Source: Arenimonas donghaensis DSM 18148 = HO3-R19 (GTDB taxonomy: Bacteria > Pseudomonadota > Gammaproteobacteria > Xanthomonadales > Xanthomonadaceae). From it: a DNA stretch of 64,000 nucleotides. How positions within the stretch are numbered: the stretch's first letter is position 1; each line of letters begins with the position of its first letter. Location of the stretch: the NCBI RefSeq assembly GCF_000743535.1, contig NZ_AVCJ01000034.1, positions 1-64,000 of the forward strand, given 5' to 3'. The translations under genes were made by a program, and so were the position numbers. Shown in pieces: positions 21,002-32,090 of this stretch. The notes under the pieces are model-generated. The model saw only the letters and a list, made by a program, of their open reading frames with translations, did no database searches and was not told the origin of the DNA.

Positions 21002-24000
21002 TGACCGTCGCTCCCCAGGGTGGTCAGCAACACCTCGCATCGCTGCAGGGCGCCCTCGAAGTCAAAATCCCGGGTCCGGGTCAGCAGCTCTGTCGCCAGT
21101 GCCGGGGCCACGCCCGGCCAGCGGGCGATCAGGTCCTCGGCTTCCACCACGGCCCGAAAATTGCACTCCACCAGCAGGCCATGCAGCACCTGCAGCTTGG
21201 CTTGCACTTCCCCGGCCTGGATCCCTCCCGATGCCGGGGGTGTCTGCGGTGGCTGTCCGGGGGAATGGGCCAGGTGGTCGCGAACGTCCTGCAAAGCCTG
21301 GGAAAGGCCGGCTTGCAGCGCCTGTTCCCCGGCAGGGTCCAGGCCATCCGCGGTGCGCAGGCGCTCCTCGGCCCGGGCTGCAAGATCAGCGAGCCCATCG
21401 CAGCCCGCCGTCGCGGCATTGCCCTTGAGGGTATGCGCCGCCCGACGCCGGTCTTCGGTGGACGATGAGGCGTTGAGCAGTTCCGCCACCAGCACGGGTG
21501 CGTTTTCCAGAAAACTTCGCAGTGCTCCCTGGAAGGCCGACGGATGCTGCTGGAAGCGGCGTTTCGCCGCGGCCAGTCCGGTAGGCTTTTGGCGATCCGC
21601 ATGCTCCGGAGCGATGGCGCCGCCCCCCTGGCCGAGGCAACGAAGGATCTGACTTCGCAGTTCGGCGACGTTGATGGGTTTTCCCACATGTCCGCTCATG
21701 CCGGCGGCGAGGCAGGCCGCCCGGTCCGAGTCGGTCACGTGCGCCGTCAGCGCCAGGATGGCCAGGCTGGCGAACCGCGGGTCCTGGCGAACCCGGCGCG
21801 ACAGGGCATAACCATCCAGGCCGGGCATCTGGATGTCGGTCAGCAGCAACACCGGCCAGTCCGGCGCCTCGTCCAGGCGATCAAGCGCTTCCTGGCCGCT
21901 GGTGCACAGGCGCACCTCGGCGCCTTCGGCTTCCAGCACGTCACGTGCGACGTCCCGGTTCATCGGGTTGTCATCGACCACCAGGACGCGGACCCCCGCC
22001 AGCGCAGAGCTTGCAACCGTGGCCTGGTCCTGCGGGCGCTCGCCGGATTCACCGCTTTGCAGGGAGGAAAGACCGGTGGCCAGTGAAGACAACAACGCCG
22101 GCTTGGAGAGATAGCGAACCCGCTGCAGTCCCTTCGTACTGACCTCGAGCAACAACCGGTGGCGCGAACCCGAAGCGGCGAAGAGAACGCCATGGTGGAT
22201 GTTCCCGTTGAGCTCCAGCGCCAGGTTCACCAGCTCGTCCAGGGGCTGCTCGTCGTATTCCGACCAGGCGAGCAGCAACACATCCACCGGCTGTCCAGCC
22301 AGCAGGCGACGCGCCTGGGCGCGGTCACAGGTCGCCTGCACCTGGCAGCCCAGCTGGCGACACAGGCCTTGCAGGATGTCGCGCGCCACCTCATTGGGTT
22401 CGACGACCAGTACGCTTTGCGATGACCGCGGCGCCGAGCCGTCCGCCTGCTCGCCAGGCAACTGCGGCAAGGCGAGGGAGAAAAAGAACGTGCTGCCGTG
22501 CCCCGGCACGCTGCGCAGGTTCATCCGGCCGCCCATCATCGACACCAGGCGATCGCAGATCGACAGTCCCAGCCCCGTGCCGCCGTATCGCCGGGCGGTG
22601 CTGGCCTCGGCCTGGGCGAAGCTGGAGAAGATGTGCGCCTGCAGGTTCTCGGGAATGCCGATGCCGGTGTCCTTGACCGAGAACTCCATTGTCCAACAGT
22701 CCGCTTCCGCACTCACCGGCTTGATGGACAGGATGATGTGGCCCGCGTCGGTGAACTTGATCGCATTGCCAAGCAGGTTCGTCAGCACCTGCTTGATGCG
22801 CAACGCATCGCCCACGAACCGATCGGGAAGCCGGGCATCGACGTCGAAGGCGATTTCGACGCCGGGCTTGGCGCCAAGGCCTTCGCAGATGATGGAAAGT
22901 TCGGACAGCAGCATCTGCAGGGAGAACGGCTGGTTCTCGGTCGACATCATGCCGGCCTCGATCTTCGAGAAGTCGAGCACGTCATTGAGGATCGCGAGCA
23001 GCGAATGCGCCGCACCTTCCGACTTGCGCACGAACTCCTGCTGCCGTGAGTCGAGGGACGTCGTCGCCAGCAGCTGCATCATGCCCAGGATGGCGTTCAT
23101 CGGGGTCCGGATTTCGTGACTGACGTTGGCCAGGAACTCCGACTTGGCGCGGGTGGCGCTTTCGGAACGCTCGACGGCGCGGCGCAGTGCCTCGGCTTGT
23201 TCGCGCTGGGCCCGCATGTCCACGGCGACGCCCAGATAGCCCAGCACGGTGCCGTCGTCGTCCTGAAGCTGGGAGATGCCCAACAGGACGGGGATGCGCG
23301 TACCGGAGACATGCAGGTAGGTCCAGTCCCGACTGGTGCTGGTGTCCTGGTCGACCCCGTGGACGAATACTTCGAACCCCGGCGGGAAAGGCCGCCCCAG
23401 GGCCCTGGAGATCTCCTGCGCGCGCTGCTCGACCTCGGCCGGGTCATGGAAGACGGCCGGCGTGGACTTGCCGACGAGATCGGCGGCGCGACGTCCCAGC
23501 AGCGATTCCGCGGCCGGGTTGAACAGGGTGATCACGCCCTCCTGATCGGTGGCGATCAGGGCGACTCCCGCACCTTCGACGATCTTTTCCTGAAGGATGA
23601 GGGTATGGCGAAGCTGCCGGGTGCGCTCGGCCGCCTGGCGCTCGAGCGACTCATTGAGGTCCCTGAGCCGGGATTCGGCGGTGAGGCGTTCCTGCTCGGC
23701 CAGCATGCGGCGCATCTCCGCTTCGACGCGGTGGCTGAACAGTCGGGCCACCTCGAAGGCACGGTCGAAGTCGGCCGGCATGATCCGGCGCCCATGGAAC
23801 ACGGAGAGATGACCGAAGACCCGGTCCTGGGTGTCGAACAGGGGAAGCGAAATGCAGCTGGCTGCCGTGAGGCCGGGCAAAGGCGTCGGCAGGCCCCCGG
23901 CCGCATCCACCCGCACCCGGGAGCCACGTTGCCGGTCGCCGGTCGGCACCGCCATTCCCAGCGTGGGCTCGGCCTGGCTGTTGATGGCAGCCTCGAGTTC

Positions 24001-25575
24001 GTAGCGCCACCGGGAAACGTCAAGCCCCTCGCGATAAGCCGCCAGCACGATGGCCTGGTCGGGACTGTCCGGCGCGATGCGATCAATGGTGACCAGGTCG
24101 GCGCGAAGCAGGCGTCCGAGCGCATTGGCCGCCGCGTCCATGAAGTCCTCGCCCAGCTGCGCCGAAGTGAGCACGGAGATCTCACTGAGCGTTGCCTCCA
24201 TCGCGCGCTGGCGGGAAACGTCGCGCAAGGTGATCGACAGGCTCGATGTCTTGCCATCGGCCCCGCGGACGGCGGAAACGATCGCGACGCTATGGCTGTC
24301 GTCGCGGCCATTGCCGCGAAGGCTGAGTTCCGTGGTCGCACGCGGCATCCCCTTGGCGACCGATTCCAGTGCACGGCGCAGGGCGACTTCTCCCTCCACG
24401 ATGGCCAGCGCATCGATGGCCGAGCGGTCCTCCGCCACATCCAGGCGATCGCCCAGCAAGGCGGCGGCCGCCTTGTTTGCGTTGATCAGGCGCATGTCCA
24501 GGTCCAGGTCCAGGATGGCGTCCTGGGACTGGTTGAACAGGGCGGCCGTCCTTGCCCGGTCCGCCTGCAGGTGCTGCCGCATGCGCGCCGTGCTCAGGTA
24601 ATACCGCGCCGACAGGGCCGTCAGTATGCCGATGGCCAGCAGCAGCCCGGCTGGCAAGCCCGGGCTGACCAGGCCCAGGCTCTCGGAAAAAGCCCGCGAA
24701 GCCGTGAACTCCAGGTCCCATTGGCGACCGAAAAGCGACAGCCGACGCCGCGCGCTGGGCGCATCCTCGTTGGTTTCCCGCTCCGAGCGATAGAACGGCA
24801 GGGTCACGTCGTCCGAGTCCGGGTCGCGGATCGAAAGCGTGAAATCGTCAAGCGTCGCACCGATGTGGCGCAGGACGTCATCCACGACCAGGGGCGCATA
24901 GGACCAGCCCACCAGGGCCGTGCGCCGCTGTTCCGGCGTGGATTGGGGTTGCGACGGATCGTAAACCGGCAGTAGCAGCAGGAAGCCGCGGGCCGGTTTG
25001 CCCGTGGCCTGTACCAGGGTAATGGGCTCGGTCAGGGTTGCCTTGCCCGACAGCATGGCCCGATCCGCGGCCAGCCGCCGATTGGCCTCCGAACCGATAT
25101 CCAGGCCTATGGCTTCGTAGTTGGCGCCACTGGGCTCGATGTATTGGATGATGTAGTGGTCGCCGGCGTGGGCATTGAGTTCACGCAGCGAGAATCCGGG
25201 AAATCCGTCGTCCCTGGCTTCGTCCAGGAAGGATGCAAGGCCACCGCGGGATACGCGACGGATATAACCAAAGCCAAGCGCCCCGGGGAACTCCGTCGGC
25301 AGGTCCCGTGTGTTCATGTAGGTGATGAAACGCGCGCGGGACGGCGCGTCCACGCCAGCGGCCACGATCGCGCCCCGGGCGCCCCGGGCGCCAAACTCAT
25401 AGCTGGAAACGCGCAGTCGGACGTCTTCGGCGGCGGAAGTAGCCACGCGATCGAACTCTTCCTGGGCGCGTTGCTGGTTGTATTCGCCGACGTAGTAGTA
25501 GGTGCCTGCCGACAACCCGGCGCTGAGCAAGACAACGGCCAGCGACACCTTGTTTTCCCGAAGGACTGCAGACAT
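20998..25575 (-). CDS. CHASE-domain hybrid sensor kinase with C-terminal HPt
   Basis: The 1525-residue inner-membrane sensor has, in order: a membrane segment (about 10-28), a periplasmic CHASE domain (about 60-270), a second membrane segment (about 305-328), PAS (340-455), GAF-like (465-625), a short coiled coil, PAS (665-790), HisKA with His820 in NVSHEIRTP, HATPase (about 925-1045), a degenerate receiver (about 1060-1175), an intact receiver with Asp1247 in TDIQMPGLDG, and HPt with His1381 in AHTLKGN. The expected relay is His820 to Asp1247 to His1381 and then to an external receiver. The signal is unknown; CHASE domains sense extracellular small molecules. It is coupled to the REC-GGDEF gene downstream. 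Confidence 0.93.
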   Translation of the reverse strand: MSAVLRENKVSLAVVLLSAGLSAGTYYYVGEYNQQRAQEEFDRVATSAAEDVRLRVSSYEFGARGARGAIVAAGVDAPSRARFITYMNTRDLPTEFPGALGFGYIRRVSRGGLASFLDEARDDGFPGFSLRELNAHAGDHYIIQYIEPSGANYEAIGLDIGSEANRRLAADRAMLSGKATLTEPITLVQATGKPARGFLLLLPVYDPSQPQSTPEQRRTALVGWSYAPLVVDDVLRHIGATLDDFTLSIRDPDSDDVTLPFYRSERETNEDAPSARRRLSLFGRQWDLEFTASRAFSESLGLVSPGLPAGLLLAIGILTALSARYYLSTARMRQHLQADRARTAALFNQSQDAILDLDLDMRLINANKAAAALLGDRLDVAEDRSAIDALAIVEGEVALRRALESVAKGMPRATTELSLRGNGRDDSHSVAIVSAVRGADGKTSSLSITLRDVSRQRAMEATLSEISVLTSAQLGEDFMDAAANALGRLLRADLVTIDRIAPDSPDQAIVLAAYREGLDVSRWRYELEAAINSQAEPTLGMAVPTGDRQRGSRVRVDAAGGLPTPLPGLTAASCISLPLFDTQDRVFGHLSVFHGRRIMPADFDRAFEVARLFSHRVEAEMRRMLAEQERLTAESRLRDLNESLERQAAERTRQLRHTLILQEKIVEGAGVALIATDQEGVITLFNPAAESLLGRRAADLVGKSTPAVFHDPAEVEQRAQEISRALGRPFPPGFEVFVHGVDQDTSTSRDWTYLHVSGTRIPVLLGISQLQDDDGTVLGYLGVAVDMRAQREQAEALRRAVERSESATRAKSEFLANVSHEIRTPMNAILGMMQLLATTSLDSRQQEFVRKSEGAAHSLLAILNDVLDFSKIEAGMMSTENQPFSLQMLLSELSIICEGLGAKPGVEIAFDVDARLPDRFVGDALRIKQVLTNLLGNAIKFTDAGHIILSIKPVSAEADCWTMEFSVKDTGIGIPENLQAHIFSSFAQAEASTARRYGGTGLGLSICDRLVSMMGGRMNLRSVPGHGSTFFFSLALPQLPGEQADGSAPRSSQSVLVVEPNEVARDILQGLCRQLGCQVQATCDRAQARRLLAGQPVDVLLLAWSEYDEQPLDELVNLALELNGNIHHGVLFAASGSRHRLLLEVSTKGLQRVRYLSKPALLSSLATGLSSLQSGESGERPQDQATVASSALAGVRVLVVDDNPMNRDVARDVLEAEGAEVRLCTSGQEALDRLDEAPDWPVLLLTDIQMPGLDGYALSRRVRQDPRFASLAILALTAHVTDSDRAACLAAGMSGHVGKPINVAELRSQILRCLGQGGGAIAPEHADRQKPTGLAAAKRRFQQHPSAFQGALRSFLENAPVLVAELLNASSSTEDRRRAAHTLKGNAATAGCDGLADLAARAEERLRTADGLDPAGEQALQAGLSQALQDVRDHLAHSPGQPPQTPPASGGIQAGEVQAKLQVLHGLLVECNFRAVVEAEDLIARWPGVAPALATELLTRTRDFDFEGALQRCEVLLTTLGSDGQ

Positions 25576-25626
25576 CCCGGCCCTACCTCCAGCTACCCGT
25601 GCTTCAGGAGAGACGATTTCTCAGCG

Positions 25627-25644
25627 TGCAACTGGCAAGTTGCA
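25627..25644. promoter_or_regulatory. Palindrome in divergent c-di-GMP gene promoter region
   Basis: A perfect inverted repeat TGCAACT-N4-AGTTGCA lies in the 109-bp gap between the hybrid kinase and the divergent REC-GGDEF-EAL gene. Its right arm overlaps a possible -35 (TTGCAA, 25641-25646) for the plus-strand gene. It has the size and symmetry of a dimeric regulator operator; the regulator is unknown. Confidence 0.5.
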
Positions 25645-25684
25645 ATCGTGCCCCTTTCGGCGATACATACAAGCGGGATTCCGT

Positions 25685-28144
25685 ATGAGCCATATAAGCA
25701 TGGATTCGGTGACGTCGCCAGATAGACCCGGCAGGCTTTTGATTGTCGATGACTCCCCGGACAGCGCCAAGATACTGGCGCAGGCCGTGGACGGTCTGGG
25801 CGAGGTGTTCGTGTGCACCAGCGCCACGCGTGCCCTGGAATTGGCCCGCAGTCACTGTCCCGACGTCGTCATCCTGGACATCGAGATGCCGGGGATGTCG
25901 GGCTTCGAACTGGCGCGCGCCTTGCGCGAAGAACCCGCGACGGCGACATGCTCGCTGATCTTCGTCACCGGCCACGACCCCCACCACTTCGAGCCTGCCT
26001 CGTTCCGGGAAGGCGCGGTCGATTTTCTTGCCAAGCCCATCAATCTCACTACCTGTCGCCTGCGGGTGGGCAACCATCTCCTGCTCAAGCGGCGATCGGA
26101 CGCGCTCTTGCTCGCACGCGCCGAGATGGACCAGCTGATGCGCGGGCTGCCTGCCCGCGTGGTCTGCATGGATCTCAATGGCGAGGTCAGGTACGTCAAT
26201 GGGTCCGAATCGCCCTCCTTTTCCATGCTCAACACGATAGAGCCGGGACGGCGGCTGGACGCCTGCCTCGACGGGGCCTTCATGGCCCAGGTCGAACCGC
26301 TGGTCGCGCGGGCCCGGGGCGGGTACTCGGCCGAAGGGGAACTCCAGGTGCACGCGCCCGGGCAGCCGGACCGTGTGGTTCGCCTGTCGGCCGTGCCGGC
26401 GGGCCGGGGTCTTCCGGAAGGCTTCGTCCTGCTGTTGTTCACCGACATCAGTCGGCTAAAGCAAGCCGAGCGCGCGCTGTTCGAAGAAAAGGAACTGCTC
26501 CGGGTCACGCTGTCGTCGATCGGCGATGCGGTCATCGCGGTCGACACCATCGGGCGCGTGACCTTCATGAATCCGATCGCGGAGCAGATGACGGGCTGGA
26601 CCGTGGCACAAGCCCGGGACCAGCCCATCGAAATCGTCATGCCGCTGACCGAGGGCGAGTCTGGCCGGCAACTGCAGAACCCGGTTTATCTGGCCCTGTC
26701 GGAGCGCCGGACGGTGGCGATGGCTCTCAATTGCCGGCTCAATGCCCTTGGCGGCATTACCTACCACGTCGAAGACTCGGCGGCCCCCATCCGGGATGCC
26801 CGGGGCGAAATCCGCGGCGCGATCATCGTATTCCACGATGTCAGCGAGGCGCGGGCCATGGCCATCAAGATGTCCCACCTGGCCAATCATGATCCGTTGA
26901 CGGACCTTCCCAACCGGGTCCTGTTGCAGGACCGCATCAACCTGGCCATCCGCCGCGCCGCGCAGATGAATTCACGGGTCGGGTTGATCCTGTTCGACAT
27001 CGACAATTTCAAGCTCACCAACAACACCGCCGGCCATGCGATCGGCGACCGGGTGATCCAGTTGCTGGCCTCGCGCTTGCAGCGTCTCCTGCCCGGTGGC
27101 GCCACCCTGGCGCGACTTGGTGGCGACGAGTTCGTGGTGCTTTTGCCGGAGACGGAGTCGCCGGAGAGTATTGCCGAGCTTTCGATGCTGCTGTCGGCCG
27201 AGGCGCGCCAACCGTTCGTCTTCGACGAACACCAGGTGGAAGTCACGCTCAGTGGCGGGATCAGCATCTTCCCGGACGACTGCCCGGACCAGGAAGGGCT
27301 GCTGCGCAATGCGGACGTGGCGATGTACCGCGCGAAAGAGGATGGCCGCAACCAGACCTGTTTCTACTCCGCGGAGTACGAGCAGCGCCTGGTCGAACGC
27401 ACCCGCGCCGAGCGCGAGCTGAGGGACGCACTGCAGGAGAGTCGGCTGGAGGTTCATTACCAGGCGATGTACGACGCGTCCCAACGGCACGTCGTCGGCG
27501 CCGAGGCCCTGGTGCGACTGCGCAGCCGCGACGGCCAGCTCGTGCCGCCCCTGACCTTCATTCCCCTGGCCGAAGAAACCGGCCTGATCGTGCCGATCGG
27601 CGAGTACGTGCTGCGCAAGGCCTGCCTGGCTGCCGGCAAGTGGTGCAAGCAGTGGCCGAATTTCCGCATCAGCGTCAACATTTCGGCCGTGCAGTTTGCC
27701 GAGCCCTCGCTGCTCAAGACCGTGCAAGCCGCCCTGGACGAGGGCGGGTTGTCCCCGCAACAGCTCGAGCTGGAGATCACCGAGAACACGCTGATGGCCA
27801 ACGTCGGCGCAGCGCGCGAGCTGATGCAGCGCTTTCGTGCCCTCGGCATCCGCCTGTCGATTGACGATTTCGGAACCGGCTACTCGAGCCTGACCTACCT
27901 CAGGAGCTTCCCTGCCCAGACGCTCAAGCTCGACCAGGCGTTCGTGAGGGGCCATCTTGATGACCAGGGCGACCTGGCCATCGTGCGCACCATCATCTCG
28001 CTGGGCCAGGCCCTGGGCATGGAACTGGTGGCGGAGGGCGTGGAAACCAACGATCAAGCGAGCAACCTGGCCGGGATGGGATGCCAGACCTTGCAGGGGT
28101 ATCTCTTCTCGCGACCGGTCCCCGAAGGCGAATTTCCGGGCTAG
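25685..28144 (+). CDS. REC-PAS-GGDEF-EAL c-di-GMP turnover protein
   Basis: The 819-residue cytoplasmic protein has a receiver (about 15-135, phospho-Asp in VVILDIEMPG), a PAS-like region (about 150-260), a second PAS (about 275-390), GGDEF (about 400-560) and EAL (about 570-815). GGDEF is intact (RLGGDEF) but lacks an RxxD I-site. The EAL domain keeps the catalytic and metal-binding motifs: EALVR, NISAVQF, EITEN, DDFGTGYSS, LKLD, AEGVET and LQGYLFSRP. It could make or degrade c-di-GMP, with the phosphodiesterase likely dominant. It is divergent from the hybrid kinase and may be a second relay target. Confidence 0.92.
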   Translation: MSHISMDSVTSPDRPGRLLIVDDSPDSAKILAQAVDGLGEVFVCTSATRALELARSHCPDVVILDIEMPGMSGFELARALREEPATATCSLIFVTGHDPHHFEPASFREGAVDFLAKPINLTTCRLRVGNHLLLKRRSDALLLARAEMDQLMRGLPARVVCMDLNGEVRYVNGSESPSFSMLNTIEPGRRLDACLDGAFMAQVEPLVARARGGYSAEGELQVHAPGQPDRVVRLSAVPAGRGLPEGFVLLLFTDISRLKQAERALFEEKELLRVTLSSIGDAVIAVDTIGRVTFMNPIAEQMTGWTVAQARDQPIEIVMPLTEGESGRQLQNPVYLALSERRTVAMALNCRLNALGGITYHVEDSAAPIRDARGEIRGAIIVFHDVSEARAMAIKMSHLANHDPLTDLPNRVLLQDRINLAIRRAAQMNSRVGLILFDIDNFKLTNNTAGHAIGDRVIQLLASRLQRLLPGGATLARLGGDEFVVLLPETESPESIAELSMLLSAEARQPFVFDEHQVEVTLSGGISIFPDDCPDQEGLLRNADVAMYRAKEDGRNQTCFYSAEYEQRLVERTRAERELRDALQESRLEVHYQAMYDASQRHVVGAEALVRLRSRDGQLVPPLTFIPLAEETGLIVPIGEYVLRKACLAAGKWCKQWPNFRISVNISAVQFAEPSLLKTVQAALDEGGLSPQQLELEITENTLMANVGAARELMQRFRALGIRLSIDDFGTGYSSLTYLRSFPAQTLKLDQAFVRGHLDDQGDLAIVRTIISLGQALGMELVAEGVETNDQASNLAGMGCQTLQGYLFSRPVPEGEFPG

Positions 28145-28153
28145 GGGTTCCCG

Positions 28154-28179
28154 GGGCAGGCACCCAAGGGTGCCTGCCC
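28154..28179. terminator. Hairpin between convergent genes
   Basis: A perfect 12-bp stem (GGGCAGGCACCC / GGGTGCCTGCCC) with a 2-base loop lies between the GGDEF-EAL gene and the convergent icd gene. No T-tract follows on either strand, so its terminator role is tentative. Confidence 0.55.
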
Positions 28180-28188
28180 TCCAAAACG

Positions 28189-30525
<2,337 letters not shown>

Positions 30526-30527
30526 TC

Positions 30528-31115
30528 ATGGCTGCTTCCTGGCTGCTCGTTTTTTCCCTGGCCGCGTCCGCCGTACCGCCGGTCGCCGAGCCTGCCGTGA
30601 CGCCGGCGTCAGCACCGGCCTGCAGCGCCACCGAACACCGGCAGTTCGATTTCTGGGCAGGCGACTGGGTCGTGACGCGCCCCGACACCGGCGCCGAACT
30701 GGGCCGCAACACCATCAGCCACGCCGCCGGTGCATGCCTGTTGCGCGAACACTGGCGCGGCGGCTCTGGTTTCGAAGGGCACAGCCTCAACGCCTACGAC
30801 CGCCGGCGCGGTGCCTGGATGCAGGTCTGGGTCGGCGCCGACGGCGTGGTGCTGCGGCTCGAAGGCGGCCTGCGCGACGGCGCCATGGTGCTCGAAGGCG
30901 AACTGCCCCAGGCCAGTGGTGGCGTGCAGCGCCAGCGCATCACCTGGACGCCCGCGGCGGACGGGAGCGTTACCCAGCACTGGCAGGTGTCGGACGACGA
31001 CGGCGGCAGCTGGAGGACCAGCTTCCTGGGCGTGTACCGCCGTGCCGGCGCGGCGGGGGAAGCCGATCAGGCCAGGGGCGAACCGGGTTCCGGCGAGGGC
31101 GCGCCGAAGCCGTAG
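30528..31115 (+). CDS. Secreted DUF1579-like protein
   Basis: The 195-residue protein has an N-terminal signal peptide (MAASWLLVFSLAASA). The motif HRQFDFWAGDWVV near residue 37 is typical of the DUF1579-like beta-barrel family of unknown function. It starts at the ATG after GGAGGATCGTC. The last 16 codons overlap the 3' end of the convergent ykgJ-type gene. The C-terminal tail from about residue 175 is low-complexity (Gly/Glu/Pro), so the overlap probably reaches only a disordered tail. Confidence 0.75.
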   Translation: MAASWLLVFSLAASAVPPVAEPAVTPASAPACSATEHRQFDFWAGDWVVTRPDTGAELGRNTISHAAGACLLREHWRGGSGFEGHSLNAYDRRRGAWMQVWVGADGVVLRLEGGLRDGAMVLEGELPQASGGVQRQRITWTPAADGSVTQHWQVSDDDGGSWRTSFLGVYRRAGAAGEADQARGEPGSGEGAPKP

Positions 31116-31540
31116 GCCGGCGGCAGGTCGTCCACTTCCGGCAGCGGCGCCGTCTCCACCGCCACCTGGTCCACGCCCGGCAGCGACACCGGTTGCATCG
31201 CCCAGTCCTCGGGCGTCAGCGGCTTGAGGCCATGCCGGATGCGACCCTTGTCGCACTGGGCGCTGTGGCGGCCAAATTCCCAGCTCGGTTCGACCTCCCG
31301 GCACACCGAAGGGCGGTTGGGATAGATGCCGCAGTGGCCATCCACGCCGATGCTGCCGCGCAGGCCGACGCAGCGCGGATGGCTGCCTTCGGTGCCGCGC
31401 ATGGCCAGTTCGTGCCGGCGCAGGGGCATCACCAGTTCGGCGGCGGGGCCGTCGGGGTTGTGTGGCTGGGCTTCCGACCAGTGGAACGACACGCGGAAGG
31501 TGGCGCAGCAGGCGCCGCAGCGCAGGCAGGGATGGCTCAT
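31067..31540 (-). CDS. YkgJ-family cysteine cluster protein
   Basis: The 157-residue protein carries a Cys cluster: CLRCGACC at residues 5-12, then Cys at about 57, 69, 80 and 95 (PRCVGLRG, GHCGIYPNRPSVC and AQCDKG). The family is thought to bind zinc or an Fe-S cluster, and its function is not established. Its 3' end overlaps the convergent DUF1579-like gene by 49 bases. A small lipoprotein gene lies 33 bases upstream on the same strand. Confidence 0.85.
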   Translation of the reverse strand: MSHPCLRCGACCATFRVSFHWSEAQPHNPDGPAAELVMPLRRHELAMRGTEGSHPRCVGLRGSIGVDGHCGIYPNRPSVCREVEPSWEFGRHSAQCDKGRIRHGLKPLTPEDWAMQPVSLPGVDQVAVETAPLPEVDDLPPAYGFGAPSPEPGSPLA

Positions 31541-31573
31541 GGGCCGGTCTCGGGCGGCGTGGCCGCGGCAGGG

Positions 31574-32065
31574 TTATTCGATGCGGAAACTGCGGGTTTC
31601 GACGACCCGTTCGTTGATCGCCACTTCCACCCGGTAGGCCCCGGCCGGCCAGGGCTCGGGCTGGGTGATGGAAAAAGTGGTGACCGTCGGTGCGTCGGGC
31701 ACCAGGGCCTGGCCGGCCTTGGCCACCGGCGTGCCGTCCTCGAGCAGCCAGCGGGCCGACAGCGTGAGGCCGGGGCTGCTGCCGACGCCGACGACCGCGG
31801 CGTGGATGGTGTCCACGGTGGTGAAGACATCCTGCGGGCGCGGCACCCGGCCTTCTTCGTCGAGTTCGGTGCCCAGCTCCACGGCGACCACGCGGAAGTC
31901 GCCGCCGGGCATCGGCGGCTCTTCGGGCGTGGCGGCCTGCGCGGCGACCTCGGCCGTGGCCTGGGCCGGCGATGCGCCGTCTTCGGCGGGCGCGGGCGCT
32001 TCGTCGCCACAGGCGACGAGCAGCAGGGAAAGCGACAGGGCGAGAAGCGTCAGGGTCGGGCGCAT
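31574..32065 (-). CDS. Small lipoprotein of unknown function
   Basis: The 163-residue protein has a clear lipoprotein signal (MRPTLTLLALSLSLLLVACGD), an Ala/Pro/Glu linker to about residue 52, and one beta-rich domain ending RVVETRSFRIE. The domain looks immunoglobulin-like, but I do not recognise a family. It lies between queF and ykgJ, all on the minus strand with short gaps, so co-transcription is possible. Confidence 0.7.
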   Translation of the reverse strand: MRPTLTLLALSLSLLLVACGDEAPAPAEDGASPAQATAEVAAQAATPEEPPMPGGDFRVVAVELGTELDEEGRVPRPQDVFTTVDTIHAAVVGVGSSPGLTLSARWLLEDGTPVAKAGQALVPDAPTVTTFSITQPEPWPAGAYRVEVAINERVVETRSFRIE

Positions 32066-32090
32066 GGTCGGTGTCGGTCGTGGGCGGGCG

